Source: Pseudomonas fluorescens (GTDB lineage: Bacteria > Pseudomonadota > Gammaproteobacteria > Pseudomonadales > Pseudomonadaceae). From it: a DNA stretch of 64,000 nt. The stretch lies in contig NZ_MOBX01000013.1 of the NCBI RefSeq assembly GCF_003732425.1, positions 62,001 to 126,000 on the forward strand, read 5' to 3'. Positions 8,488-17,038 of the stretch are shown here, piece by piece (position 1 is the first letter of the stretch; each line of letters starts with the position of its first letter). A model generated the notes under the pieces. It was not told where the DNA came from. It was given only the letters and a program-made list of their open reading frames with translations, and made no database searches. The position numbers and the translations under genes are program-made.

Positions 8488-9402
8488 CTAAAGACTGTCA
8501 GGGTCGCCAAAGAACATCTGAATCCGCGACCGCAACCAACGCTCACCCGGATCATTATCCTGCGATCCACGCCATGCCATGTGCAGTTCAAACGTGCGCG
8601 TCGGCAATGGCGGATCTTCCGCGCGAACGCCGCCGGCCGCCGTCAGCGCATCTGCCGTGTAATCCGGCACGGTCGCGACGATGTCAGTGCCGGCCAGCAA
8701 CGTGCTCAAACCATTGAACTGCGGCACCGCCAGCACCACATGGCGCTTGCGCCCCAGTTTCTCCAGTTCTTCATCAATAAAACCACTGAGATCGCCAGCG
8801 AACGACACCAGCGCATGCGGGCGTGCGCAGTAGTCGTCCAGGCTCAACGGGCCGGGCACGGTGTCGGCGCGCAGCAATTTTGGCGCGCTGCGGCGCAGGA
8901 CCTTGCGCTTGGCGTTCGCCGGCAGGTCTGTGGTGTAGCTGACACCAATGGATATCTCGCCGGAAGCGAGCAGGCCCGGCATCAATATGTAATTGACGCG
9001 ACGGATCACCAGCACGATTCCCGGCGCCTCCGCGCGCAGGCGTTTGAGCAGCATCGGCAGCAGGGCGAATTCGACGTCATCGGATAAACCGATCCGGAAG
9101 ACCGAGGTGCTGGTCGCCGGGTCGAATTCGGCGGCACGGCTGACGGCGGTCGAAATCGAATCGAGGGCAGGCGAGAGCAGGGCGAAGATTTCCACCGCGC
9201 GGGCGGACGGTTCCATGCTGCGCCCGGTGCGTACGAATAGCGGGTCATCGAACAGGCTGCGCAGGCGCGAGAGCGCGGCACTGATCGCTGGCTGACCGAG
9301 AAACAGCTTTTCTGCCGCCCGGGTCACACTGCGTTCGTGCATCAATGTTTCGAACACGATCAACAGGTTCAGGTCGACACGACGCAGGTCATTACGATTC
9401 AT
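8488..9402 (-). CDS. LysR-family transcriptional regulator
   Basis: A 304-residue LysR-type regulator. The N-terminal winged helix-turn-helix is clear: DLNLLIVFETLMHERSVTRA, then AISAALSRLRSLFDDPLFVR. The remainder is the two-lobed effector-binding domain, with RIGLSDDVEFALLPMLLKRL opening the first lobe. AGGA lies seven bases ahead of the ATG at 9402, which excludes the 21-residue upstream extension. The gene is divergent from the alcohol dehydrogenase-like gene at 9673, the usual arrangement of a LysR regulator with its target. The effector is unknown. Confidence 0.93.
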   Translation of the reverse strand: MNRNDLRRVDLNLLIVFETLMHERSVTRAAEKLFLGQPAISAALSRLRSLFDDPLFVRTGRSMEPSARAVEIFALLSPALDSISTAVSRAAEFDPATSTSVFRIGLSDDVEFALLPMLLKRLRAEAPGIVLVIRRVNYILMPGLLASGEISIGVSYTTDLPANAKRKVLRRSAPKLLRADTVPGPLSLDDYCARPHALVSFAGDLSGFIDEELEKLGRKRHVVLAVPQFNGLSTLLAGTDIVATVPDYTADALTAAGGVRAEDPPLPTRTFELHMAWRGSQDNDPGERWLRSRIQMFFGDPDSL

Positions 9403-9672
9403 CTGGAGTCCTGGCAGAGTCATCAAGCTTGACGAGAGCAGCCATATGAGAACAATGGCCGGCATGAATCTTACGGGGAAAGGCTGGTACTCTGCACCGG
9501 AAAATTCAGCTTGAGTGAGACGTTGGCAGCAGTTTTTTCATGGATTTTGCCAATGCCGCCCCTGGTGCGGAATCAATGACAGGCATGTCGACTATTAATA
9601 GCCACTGATAGTCTTGGGTCAAAAGCCCAGATAGAGTTCAGGGCATTAGAGGTTACTTTGACGAGGTTTGCG
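9403..9672. promoter_or_regulatory. divergent promoter region between lysR-type gene and dehydrogenase
   Basis: A 270-base region between two divergent genes. An inverted repeat GACTAT (9590-9595) / ATAGTC (9608-9613) is centred about 70 bases ahead of the dehydrogenase start, and ACTATTAATAG forms a local palindrome inside it. LysR proteins bind such partial dyads, so it is a plausible operator. No sigma-70 boxes are convincing by eye. Confidence 0.4.
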
Positions 9673-10695
9673 ATGTCCCGCACGATCCGTTTTCACAAGT
9701 TTGGTCCGGCCGAGGTGCTCAAATGCGAAGAGCATGCGGCCGCTCAGCCAGGTCCTGGCGAAGTGCAGGTGCGTGTCGAGGCAATCGGCATCAGCTGGTA
9801 CGACACCCTCTGGCGTCAGAACCTGGCGTCGTCCCAGGCACGTCTGCCATCGGGTCTCGGCCATGAAATGGCCGGTGTCGTCACTGCGGTCGGTGCCGAT
9901 GTCGAGGACCTGTCCATCGGTGACAAGGTTGCCAGTTTCCCGGCAGAAAGCCCGAACGACTACCCGGTCTACGGCGAGTCGATCGTACTGCCGCGTACTG
10001 CGCTGACCCGTTACCCGGATGTGCTCAGCCCGATCGAAGCCAGCGTGCACTACACGCCGCTGCTGATCGCCTACTTTGCCTACGCCGATCTGGCGCGGGT
10101 CAAGCCGGGGCAGTTCGCACTGGTCACTGACGCCAGCCATTGCGCCGGTCCTTCGTTTGTCCAGTTGGGCAAGGCGATGGGTGTGCGGGTGATTGCTGCG
10201 ACCAAAGAAGCCGGGGAGCGCGAGTATCTGCTGTCTCTGGGCGCAGAGAAAGTCATCGTCACCGAAGAGGAAGATCTGTTGATGCGAATCAACAAGATCA
10301 CCGACAACCGTGGTGTCGATGTGGTGTTCGACGGTCTCGGTGGCCCGCAGATGTCGCTGCTGGGCGATGTGCTGGCGCCGCGTGGCAGCCTGGTGCTGTA
10401 CGGCTTGCAAGGCGGCAACCAGACGCCGTTCCCGGCCTGTGCAGCGTTCCAGAAGAATATTCAGTTCTTCGTGCACTGCATCGGTAACTTCACCGGCAAG
10501 CCGGAGTTGGGCATCACTCAGGATCACGTCGCCTTGCAACGTGCCTTGCGTGACATCAACCAGTTGACCGCAGATCGCGTGCTGCTGCCGCTGAAGACGC
10601 GTGTATTTCCGTTCAACGAGTTCGTCGAAGCGCATCGCTACATGGACGAATGCCCATGCCGTGAACGGGTCGCCCTGCAAGTCGAACCGGCGTAA
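9673..10695 (+). CDS. zinc-independent alcohol dehydrogenase / quinone oxidoreductase family protein
   Basis: A 340-residue medium-chain dehydrogenase. The catalytic N-terminal half shows FHKFGPAEVLKCEE, GPGEVQVRVEAIGISWYDTL and GLGHEMAGVVTAVGADVEDL, the quinone-oxidoreductase pattern. SWYDTL replaces the zinc-binding Cys of classical alcohol dehydrogenases and no structural zinc cysteine cluster is seen. The Rossmann part around residues 150-260 includes VRVIAATKEAGEREYLLSLG, GVDVVFDGLGG and SLVLYGLQGG. Such enzymes reduce quinones or enones with NADPH. ATG at 9673 was chosen over the 9658 start because the family begins MxRTIRFHKFG. Divergent from a LysR gene that probably controls it. Confidence 0.85.
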   Translation: MSRTIRFHKFGPAEVLKCEEHAAAQPGPGEVQVRVEAIGISWYDTLWRQNLASSQARLPSGLGHEMAGVVTAVGADVEDLSIGDKVASFPAESPNDYPVYGESIVLPRTALTRYPDVLSPIEASVHYTPLLIAYFAYADLARVKPGQFALVTDASHCAGPSFVQLGKAMGVRVIAATKEAGEREYLLSLGAEKVIVTEEEDLLMRINKITDNRGVDVVFDGLGGPQMSLLGDVLAPRGSLVLYGLQGGNQTPFPACAAFQKNIQFFVHCIGNFTGKPELGITQDHVALQRALRDINQLTADRVLLPLKTRVFPFNEFVEAHRYMDECPCRERVALQVEPA

Positions 10696-10706
10696 GCCTT
10701 GTCATC

Positions 10707-10730
10707 AGAGTCCGTGGCCCCACGGACTCT
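10707..10730 (+). terminator. hairpin after the dehydrogenase gene
   Basis: AGAGTCCGTG (10707-10716) pairs exactly with CACGGACTCT (10721-10730) around GCCC, beginning 11 bases past the stop codon. The T-tract is poor (TTGTGCTATT), so termination may be Rho-assisted. Confidence 0.65.
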
Positions 10731-11245
10731 TGTGCTATTAGCCTCCCTTTTGAAAATACACAGCTTTCTGGTGCTGCATCGGCAACCGTTCAGCAACTGA
10801 ACTGGTTTTTGCTCTCCATCTGTATCTTCTAATCACAATGTAAGCCCTGATAATTGAATGATTACTTTCATCTCAAGGAATGAGTCATGGCTGTGCATTC
10901 AATTTGCCCTGCGCGATATCAAACGAATAAATCGATTGATCAAGCCAACTTTTGTTTAATTGTTGTAGGGCTATTCGGAAACCGCTTCTATTTTTCTTGT
11001 ACTCACTTGCCGTGGGACCTTGTGGGAAGTTTCCTAGGACTGTGTCCCGAAAAAAATATCTCAGCAATTACAAGGGCTTGAGGCTGTATCTCGGCGACGA
11101 GAGGTGTTTTGTCAGCTCAAGTGTTTCAAATAACTACAAACTTGTAAGTGTTAGCATTCGAACGTCTATTACTTATTGATGAATTGTCGCATGACGGATG
11201 TTCCAGTCGGCGCGGCATGAAACTTTCGATACCGGGTAAATACCG
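10731..11245 (+). other. AT-rich intergenic region upstream of the unknown gene at 11246
   Basis: About 515 bases with clearly lower GC than the flanks. One 64-codon frame (10887-11081) starts with an ATG preceded by AAGGA, but its product shows no family pattern and contains an unlikely mix of cysteines and aromatics; I do not call it a gene. The region probably holds the promoter of the 11246 gene. It could also contain decayed sequence. Confidence 0.45.
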
Positions 11246-12697
11246 ATGAGCACGATCCATGATCAGGCAATGAACTATGTCTACCAGCAAGTATTGCAAC
11301 GCTTGCTGAGTTTCTTCTCCCGCGCTGAGCGCACGGCACTGCAATTGCTGATCCAGCGACTGGTAGTGGCCGCCGGCGGTATGGAGAACATCGGTCATTT
11401 CAAGGTGCTGGTGAACCAGTCAGGGTCGCGCGACAGTTGTTACACGCTGGCCTTGCTAAGGGCAGCACAGTTGACCATCGCCGGCCGTTCGCCCGCGACC
11501 TTTCAGTTGCGGGTCGCCAACCTGCGGTGGAACGGCAGCAGCCAGTCGTCTTTGCAGAACATGCACCGCAGCTATAGCGCATTGTTTCTGTATGACGATC
11601 CTCGGGTCGAACTGGTGATGGTTGACCATCGCGAGGTATTGCCGTTTGATCATCAGCTGCCCTTGAGCGAAGCCGGTCGCGAGGCCAACCGTATCAACCT
11701 GCTGCTGATCGGGCACCGTCGGACCTGGAACGAAACGCTTGAGCTATGGGACGACGTCTATCTGGCCACTGCCGAGTTCTTCGGTCAGGTGGCCCGCTGG
11801 AACAATGGCGTCGATGCCATGATCGGCAGTGAGTCTTCGCGCCGTCAGCGGCACTTCCTCGAGAGACTGGAGCGGGCTGCGCACAAGGCCTCGATCGTCG
11901 CGCCGCCAGTCGGTTCTGCCGGCTTTGAAATGCTGTTCCCGTCGCTTGATGGGTTGGGTGGAGACTATTACCGCGAGTTTTACCCTGAAGAGGAGCGGGT
12001 CGCCTGGCGTCCGGAAGGTCAATTCGAGGCCTGTCGGCGCACGAGTTTTATCAGTATCAACGACATGATCGTCGGCAAGCTCGAAGAACGCTGGCCTTTG
12101 CTCAGTGACTTTTTGGGGTTTCAGGCGGATGACCTGACGCTTTATCAAGGTGACGATGAGCACGTGGAGCCTATGGTGGCTGCGCATCTGCGGGGTTTGC
12201 AGGCGAAATTTATCGAGGGGCGAACCTACGAGGCCGGTGTCAGCGATTACCTCACAAGCAGCTTGCTGACGATGCGCCAGAAGCAGGTCCCAGAACCGGT
12301 TTGCGAGCAGTTGCTGGCGAGTTTTGGCGATCTGCAGGAACCCGATCTTTTGCGTACGCATGCGGAGAGAGCCCTGCACGCTAATTTCGAACTGAATGAA
12401 ATCCAGCTGACGTGCTTGTTGTTTGCACCGTTCATCGACAGTGGCGCCGGGCTTGAGCGGTTCTTGCGCAAGTGTCACCCAGGCATGCTGGTGGCGTTGC
12501 CGGAACTGCATCGGGCGATGCAGGGCCTGCATGCGCCGGAGCAGGTCTTGAAGTGGATGACTGACGTCAGCGGGCTGCCGGTCAGACTGATTGTTCGGTT
12601 GTATGCAACGGGGCCGGTTCGTATGCCCGTCGCCGACGAAACAACCACGCAGGACGCGGCCCTGGAACCGTCCGCCGATCGATCGGCAAAAGGTTGA
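11246..12697 (+). CDS. conserved-looking protein of unknown function, paired with a MocR regulator
   Basis: A 483-residue protein that I do not recognise. It has no signal peptide, membrane helix or classical motif. The N-terminal 50 residues are helical and amphipathic (ALQLLIQRLVVAAGGMENIG). The middle has acidic and aromatic segments such as GGDYYREFYPEEERVAW, then helical repeats. The last 25 residues are low-complexity and charged. Codon use and GC match the chromosome, arguing for a resident gene. The MocR-type regulator starts 49 bases after its stop on the same strand, so the two are probably co-transcribed. A structural or regulatory role cannot be separated from enzymatic ones. Confidence 0.75.
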   Translation: MSTIHDQAMNYVYQQVLQRLLSFFSRAERTALQLLIQRLVVAAGGMENIGHFKVLVNQSGSRDSCYTLALLRAAQLTIAGRSPATFQLRVANLRWNGSSQSSLQNMHRSYSALFLYDDPRVELVMVDHREVLPFDHQLPLSEAGREANRINLLLIGHRRTWNETLELWDDVYLATAEFFGQVARWNNGVDAMIGSESSRRQRHFLERLERAAHKASIVAPPVGSAGFEMLFPSLDGLGGDYYREFYPEEERVAWRPEGQFEACRRTSFISINDMIVGKLEERWPLLSDFLGFQADDLTLYQGDDEHVEPMVAAHLRGLQAKFIEGRTYEAGVSDYLTSSLLTMRQKQVPEPVCEQLLASFGDLQEPDLLRTHAERALHANFELNEIQLTCLLFAPFIDSGAGLERFLRKCHPGMLVALPELHRAMQGLHAPEQVLKWMTDVSGLPVRLIVRLYATGPVRMPVADETTTQDAALEPSADRSAKG

Positions 12698-12746
12698 TCG
12701 TGAGTCATTTGCGAGGAGATGAAACCATGCCCACGGATACGGGCTC

Positions 12747-14147
12747 GTGAAAACGTCGAGAGAAACCGACTTCGTTTATCAGGCGGTTTATCGATACCTG
12801 ACGCTGTTGATAGAGGAGGCGGGAAGTAGCTCGGCGGTGCGCTTGCCCTCGTTACGACAATTGGCTGACCGGCTCAATGTGTCGATTTCCACCGTTCAGT
12901 ACGCGTATTCGTTGCTGGAAAAGGAAGGCCGGGTCTATTCGATTGCCAAGTCCGGGTACTACGCGCAAGCGCTGTATGTGATGGATTCGCCCGACAGCGG
13001 CAGTGATCTGCTGGAAACCGTTTACGTCAATGCCAGGCGTCCTGGCATGTGCGTACTGAGCGCTGATGAGCCGGCCTCACTGCAACCGCTGGACAGTCCA
13101 TTACTGATGTTGGAGCGGGAGTTGCTGCGCCAATATCCGCGCCAGTCACAAGCATTGGTGCAACCGTGCGGAGAGCTGGAACTGCGCACGGTAGTGGCTG
13201 CGCGTTACACCTCGTCTACGGCCAATTACTGGCGTGCGGATGACGTCTATATCGGCGCAGACCTGCGCGGCGTACTGGAAATCCTGATTTCCGTGCTTGA
13301 GTTACGTCGGGCCACTGTGGTCGTTGAATCGCCTTGTGACTGGGTGATTTTGCGTTTGCTGGAAGCCGCCGAGGTGCGGGTTATCGAATTGCCGTTGCTG
13401 GCCGATGGTGTGATTGATCTGCAGCAGCTGGAGTCGCTCCTCAATGACGAACCGGTACGTTTGGTGCTGTTGTCGTCGGCGTTGAGCATGCCCCGAGGCA
13501 GCCTGTTACCGCTGAGCAACCAGCAGGCAGTCGCGCATTTGCTCGGGCGACATGACACCTGGGTGTTGGAAAACGATTGTTATAGCGAACTCCATGAGGG
13601 AGCTGAAACCCCGCGGTTGCGCGACTGGCTGAACCCTGACCGCTTGCTGGTTTTTTCCACGTTCGAGAAGTTCATCGGTGCCGAAGCGCCTTTCGGCATT
13701 CTGCTTTCACGTCATTGGCGCAATGAATTGCAGCGGCATTTTCTGTTGCGTGCGTTTCGCTTGTCGCCGATTCGGCAGAAGGCAATCGCCAGACTGCTTG
13801 GGGGGGGGCGGCTGGATCAGCACTTGCTGGTATTGCGACGAATGCTCAAGGACCGTCGCACGCCACTGATCGAGTTACTGCGCGAGCGTCTTGGCGATGC
13901 ATTGCAGGTGGTCGAACCCCAGGGTGGCGCGACCGTCTGGGTGCGTTCTCTGCGGCCGGTGAACATGGCGCAAGTGTTTCAGCGCCTCCTCAGGCAGCAG
14001 ATCATTATTGCGCCGGGCGAGCTGTTCAGCCTGCACGGCCTGCACGCACAGCATCTGCGTCTGAGTTCACTGAGTCATGGCGATCATGACCTGACCAGCG
14101 TCGTAGGGCTGCTGGGTGACGCCTTGCGCCTTGCGCCTGCTGACTAA
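12747..14147 (+). CDS. MocR-type regulator: GntR DNA-binding domain fused to aminotransferase-like domain
   Basis: A 466-residue protein. Residues 1-75 are a GntR winged helix (RLPSLRQLADRLNVSISTVQ, then AYSLLEKEGRVYS). Residues 110-460 are a fold-type-I PLP domain: VYIGADLRGVLEILISVL, PRGSLLP in place of the usual P-x-G turn, ENDCYSELHEG with the ring-nitrogen Asp and nearby Tyr, STFEKFIGAEAPFG with the Schiff-base Lys, and a C-terminal HLRLSS Arg. PLP binding is therefore likely intact. MocR proteins use PLP or PLP-ligand adducts to switch transcription. The start is GTG at 12747 with a weak ribosome-binding site. A run of nine G bases (13800-13808) lies in the coding sequence. Confidence 0.88.
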   Translation: MKTSRETDFVYQAVYRYLTLLIEEAGSSSAVRLPSLRQLADRLNVSISTVQYAYSLLEKEGRVYSIAKSGYYAQALYVMDSPDSGSDLLETVYVNARRPGMCVLSADEPASLQPLDSPLLMLERELLRQYPRQSQALVQPCGELELRTVVAARYTSSTANYWRADDVYIGADLRGVLEILISVLELRRATVVVESPCDWVILRLLEAAEVRVIELPLLADGVIDLQQLESLLNDEPVRLVLLSSALSMPRGSLLPLSNQQAVAHLLGRHDTWVLENDCYSELHEGAETPRLRDWLNPDRLLVFSTFEKFIGAEAPFGILLSRHWRNELQRHFLLRAFRLSPIRQKAIARLLGGGRLDQHLLVLRRMLKDRRTPLIELLRERLGDALQVVEPQGGATVWVRSLRPVNMAQVFQRLLRQQIIIAPGELFSLHGLHAQHLRLSSLSHGDHDLTSVVGLLGDALRLAPAD

Positions 14148-14252
14148 CGTTAAAAAACATCGGGAGAGTCCCGGATAGATCCCATCGCACTGCGGTCAAA
14201 CTGCCAGTAAACTGCGCTCTATTCCTGAACCACTCTATTTCAGAGGTTTTGC

Positions 14253-15899
14253 ATGACACTCAGTCCTTTTGCGGGCAAACCGGCACCGGCAGAATTGTTG
14301 GTCGATATCCCGCGACTGGTAACGGCTTATTACACCGGACAGCCCGACGCCTCGATTTCCACGCAGCGTGTGGCGTTCGGTACATCCGGACACCGGGGCA
14401 GCTCGTTCGACTTGAGTTTCAACGAGTGGCACGTCCTGGCCATCAGCCAGGCGATCTGCCTGTACCGCGAAGCCCAAGGGATCACCGGGCCGCTGTTTGT
14501 CGGCATCGACACGCATGCGCTGTCGACCCCGGCCGGGGCCAGCGCGCTGGAAGTGCTGGCGGCTAACGGTGTGACCGTGATGATCGCCGAAGGTGATGAA
14601 TACACGCCGACGCCTGCCATTTCCCACGCCATTCTCTGCTACAACCGTGGCCGCACTTCGGGCCTGGCGGACGGCATTGTCATCACGCCGTCGCACAACC
14701 CGCCCCAAAGCGGTGGTTACAAATACAACCCAACCAACGGCGGCCCGGCCGACACCCACATTACCAAGTGGATCGAAGCCAAGGCCAACGAACTGTTGAC
14801 CAACAAGCTGGCCGGTGTGAAGCGCATCAGCTACGAGCAGGCGCTCAAGGCCAGCACCACGCATCGTCACGACTACGTGAACACTTATGTGGCCGACCTG
14901 ATCAACGTGATCGACTTCGATGCCATCCGTGACGCCAAGCTGCGTCTGGGCGTTGATCCGTTGGGCGGAGCAGGGGTGCGCTACTGGTCGGCGATTGCCG
15001 AGCATTACCGTCTTGATCTGCAAGTGGTCAACAAGGAAGTCGACGCGACGTTCCGTTTCATGACCGTCGACTGGGATGGCCAGATTCGCATGGACCCGTC
15101 GTCAAGCCACGCGATGCAAGGCCTGATCGGTCTGAAAGAGCGTTTCGACGTAGCCTTTGCGTGCGACCCGGATCATGACCGCCACGGTATCGTGACGCCG
15201 TCCGGTGGTCTGCTCGCGCCGAACAACTATCTGGCCGTTTCGATCGATTACCTGTTCCAGAACCGCCCGCAGTGGCGCGCGGATGCTGGCGTGGGCAAAA
15301 CCGTGGTCAGCAGCGGTTTGATCGATCGCGTGGCCAAGCGTCTGGGTCGTCGTCTGTACGAAGTCCCGGTCGGTTTCAAATGGTTCGCCGACGGCCTGTT
15401 CGATGGCTCGCTGGGTTTCGGCGGCGAGGAGAGCGCGGGGGCATCGTTCCTGCGCAAGGACGGCGGCGTGTGGAGCACCGACAAGGACGGTTTGATCCCG
15501 GCATTGCTGGCCGCCGAGATGACCGCGCGCACCGGTCGCGATCCGAGCCAGGCCTACAAGGCATTGACCGATGAGCTGGGCGAGCCGTTTTCGGTACGCG
15601 TCGACGCCAAAGCCAATCCTGAGCAGAAAGCACTGCTGAGCAAGTTGTCGCCTGCACAGGTCACTTCGACTGAACTGGCCGGCGAGAGGATCCAGAGCAT
15701 TCTCAGCCACGCACCGGGCAATGATCAGGCGATTGGCGGTCTGAAAGTGATGACGGAAAACGGCTGGTTCGCCGCGCGTCCGTCGGGCACCGAAGACATC
15801 TACAAGATCTACGCCGAAAGCTTCATCGGTGACGACCACCTCAAGCAATTGGTCGTCGAAGCGCAGGCGCTGGTGGATGGTGCCATTTCCAGTAAATAA
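14253..15899 (+). CDS. pgm: phosphoglucomutase, alpha-D-glucose phosphate-specific
   Basis: A 548-residue protein of the standard length for bacterial Pgm, which interconverts glucose 1-phosphate and glucose 6-phosphate for glycogen, trehalose and envelope sugar synthesis. The N-terminus has [19 protein letters not shown]. The active-site phosphoserine loop is [20 protein letters not shown] (about residues 145-164). [16 protein letters not shown] is the metal-binding loop, [11 protein letters not shown] the sugar-binding loop, and [17 protein letters not shown] the phosphate-binding C-terminal loop. It is a lone gene, ended by a REP palindrome and a strong bidirectional terminator. Confidence 0.97.
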   Translation: MTLSPFAGKPAPAELLVDIPRLVTAYYTGQPDASISTQRVAFGTSGHRGSSFDLSFNEWHVLAISQAICLYREAQGITGPLFVGIDTHALSTPAGASALEVLAANGVTVMIAEGDEYTPTPAISHAILCYNRGRTSGLADGIVITPSHNPPQSGGYKYNPTNGGPADTHITKWIEAKANELLTNKLAGVKRISYEQALKASTTHRHDYVNTYVADLINVIDFDAIRDAKLRLGVDPLGGAGVRYWSAIAEHYRLDLQVVNKEVDATFRFMTVDWDGQIRMDPSSSHAMQGLIGLKERFDVAFACDPDHDRHGIVTPSGGLLAPNNYLAVSIDYLFQNRPQWRADAGVGKTVVSSGLIDRVAKRLGRRLYEVPVGFKWFADGLFDGSLGFGGEESAGASFLRKDGGVWSTDKDGLIPALLAAEMTARTGRDPSQAYKALTDELGEPFSVRVDAKANPEQKALLSKLSPAQVTSTELAGERIQSILSHAPGNDQAIGGLKVMTENGWFAARPSGTEDIYKIYAESFIGDDHLKQLVVEAQALVDGAISSK

Positions 15900-15913
15900 A
15901 ACAGGAGATGCCC

Positions 15914-16005
15914 TGTGGCGAGGAAGCCTGCTCCCGCTGGGGCGCGAAGCGGCCCCTTTTTGACGACGGCTTCGCAGCCGAGCGGGAGCAAGCTCCCTCG
16001 CCACA
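15914..16005. repeat. REP/REPIN palindrome, TGTGGCGAGG family
   Basis: Outer arms TGTGGCGAGG...CTCCCGCT and AGCGGGAGCAAGCTCCCTCG...CCACA are inverted around GGGGCGCGAAGCGGCCCC and GGCTTCGCAGCC. The same family recurs at 31065, 34221 and 41325. Confidence 0.85.
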
Positions 16006-16022
16006 AATGCAAATCCAGCTGA

Positions 16023-16057
16023 AAAAAAAAGGCGACCATAGGGTCGCCCTTTTTTTG
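16023..16057. terminator. bidirectional intrinsic terminator between pgm and pirin gene
   Basis: GGCGACC (16031-16037) and GGTCGCC (16042-16048) form the stem around ATAG, with A9 on the left and T8 on the right, so it serves both convergent genes. Confidence 0.92.
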
Positions 16058-16064
16058 TCCGCGA

Positions 16065-16760
16065 TTAAGCCAGATCCACCAGAACAATTTCACTGTCCTC
16101 AATGGCTGTCACCCGCAGCACGCGCTCATGCGCTACCGCCACACCGTCTCGAGCTTCTGCGCGCAAGCCGTTGACTTCAATCACGCCAGTGGCCGGCACC
16201 AGATACGCGCGACGCCCTTCATCCAGCTGATATTCCGCAGTTTCCCCCGCCTTGAGATTGGCCGCGACCAACCTTGCATCGGCGCGAATCCGCAGGCTCT
16301 GGTCATCGCCATCCTTGCCGCTGGCAAGTGTGACGAAGCCTTCACGCTGGCCTTTCGGGAACGGTTTGGCGCCCCACGATGGCGGTGCGCCGGTTTCCGT
16401 CGGCAGAATCCAGATCTGGAAGATTTTGGTGTCCTTCGCTTCCAGGTTGTATTCGCTGTGGGCGATGCCGGTGCCGGCGCTCATCACCTGGACGTCGCCT
16501 GCCTCGGTACGGCCCTTGTTGCCCAGGTTGTCCTGGTGGGTAATCGCACCTTCACGGACATACGTGATGATTTCCATGTCGCGATGCGGATGCTGCGGAA
16601 AGCCAGTGCCGGCTGCGATCACGTCATCGTTCCACACCCGCAGGTTGCCCCAGCTCATGCGCTGCGGGTCGTAGTACTCGGCGAACGAAAAGTGGTGATG
16701 GGCATCCAGCCAGCCGTGATGGGCACCGCCCAGCGAGCTGAAGGGTCTGAGTTCAAGCAT
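16065..16760 (-). CDS. pirin family protein
   Basis: A 231-residue bicupin of the pirin/YhhW family. PHRDMEIITYVREGAITHQD (around residues 57-76) contains the metal-binding His and Glu residues of the first cupin. GDVQVMSAGTGIAHSEYN supplies the third His and the typical AGTGIxHSE turn. The second cupin follows, with KAGETAEYQLDEGRRAYLVP. Bacterial pirins bind Fe or Ni; some, such as YhhW, dioxygenate quercetin, but the normal role is uncertain. GAGGAGA is seven bases ahead of the ATG at 16760, which excludes a 15-residue extension. It is transcribed towards pgm. Confidence 0.93.
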   Translation of the reverse strand: MLELRPFSSLGGAHHGWLDAHHHFSFAEYYDPQRMSWGNLRVWNDDVIAAGTGFPQHPHRDMEIITYVREGAITHQDNLGNKGRTEAGDVQVMSAGTGIAHSEYNLEAKDTKIFQIWILPTETGAPPSWGAKPFPKGQREGFVTLASGKDGDDQSLRIRADARLVAANLKAGETAEYQLDEGRRAYLVPATGVIEVNGLRAEARDGVAVAHERVLRVTAIEDSEIVLVDLA

Positions 16761-17038
16761 GATCGTCTCCTCAAGAGGTTCGACACGGGGGGTGAGGGGT
16801 TGCACCCGACGCGAGACCGGTGGTTTATGACGGCCATCATCTATCAGTTAATAATCGATAAAAAGCGTAAAAAGTGCGGCGTTATAATCGAAACGCTCGA
16901 TAAGAAAACGGCTGTGAAGCATCTCATCTCACCTTCAGTTCATCGCCTAAACCAATGACCTGAAAGCATTTCGCTAGAACTGAGCGGCAAATACAGACAC
17001 CATAGCCGCAACAGCCTCACACACTGGAGCCCGTCAGC

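Noticed and set aside
10887..11081. A 64-codon plus-strand frame with a fair ribosome-binding site
   Set aside because: The product matches no family and its residue mix is unlike a real small protein. It is mentioned only under the intergenic region.
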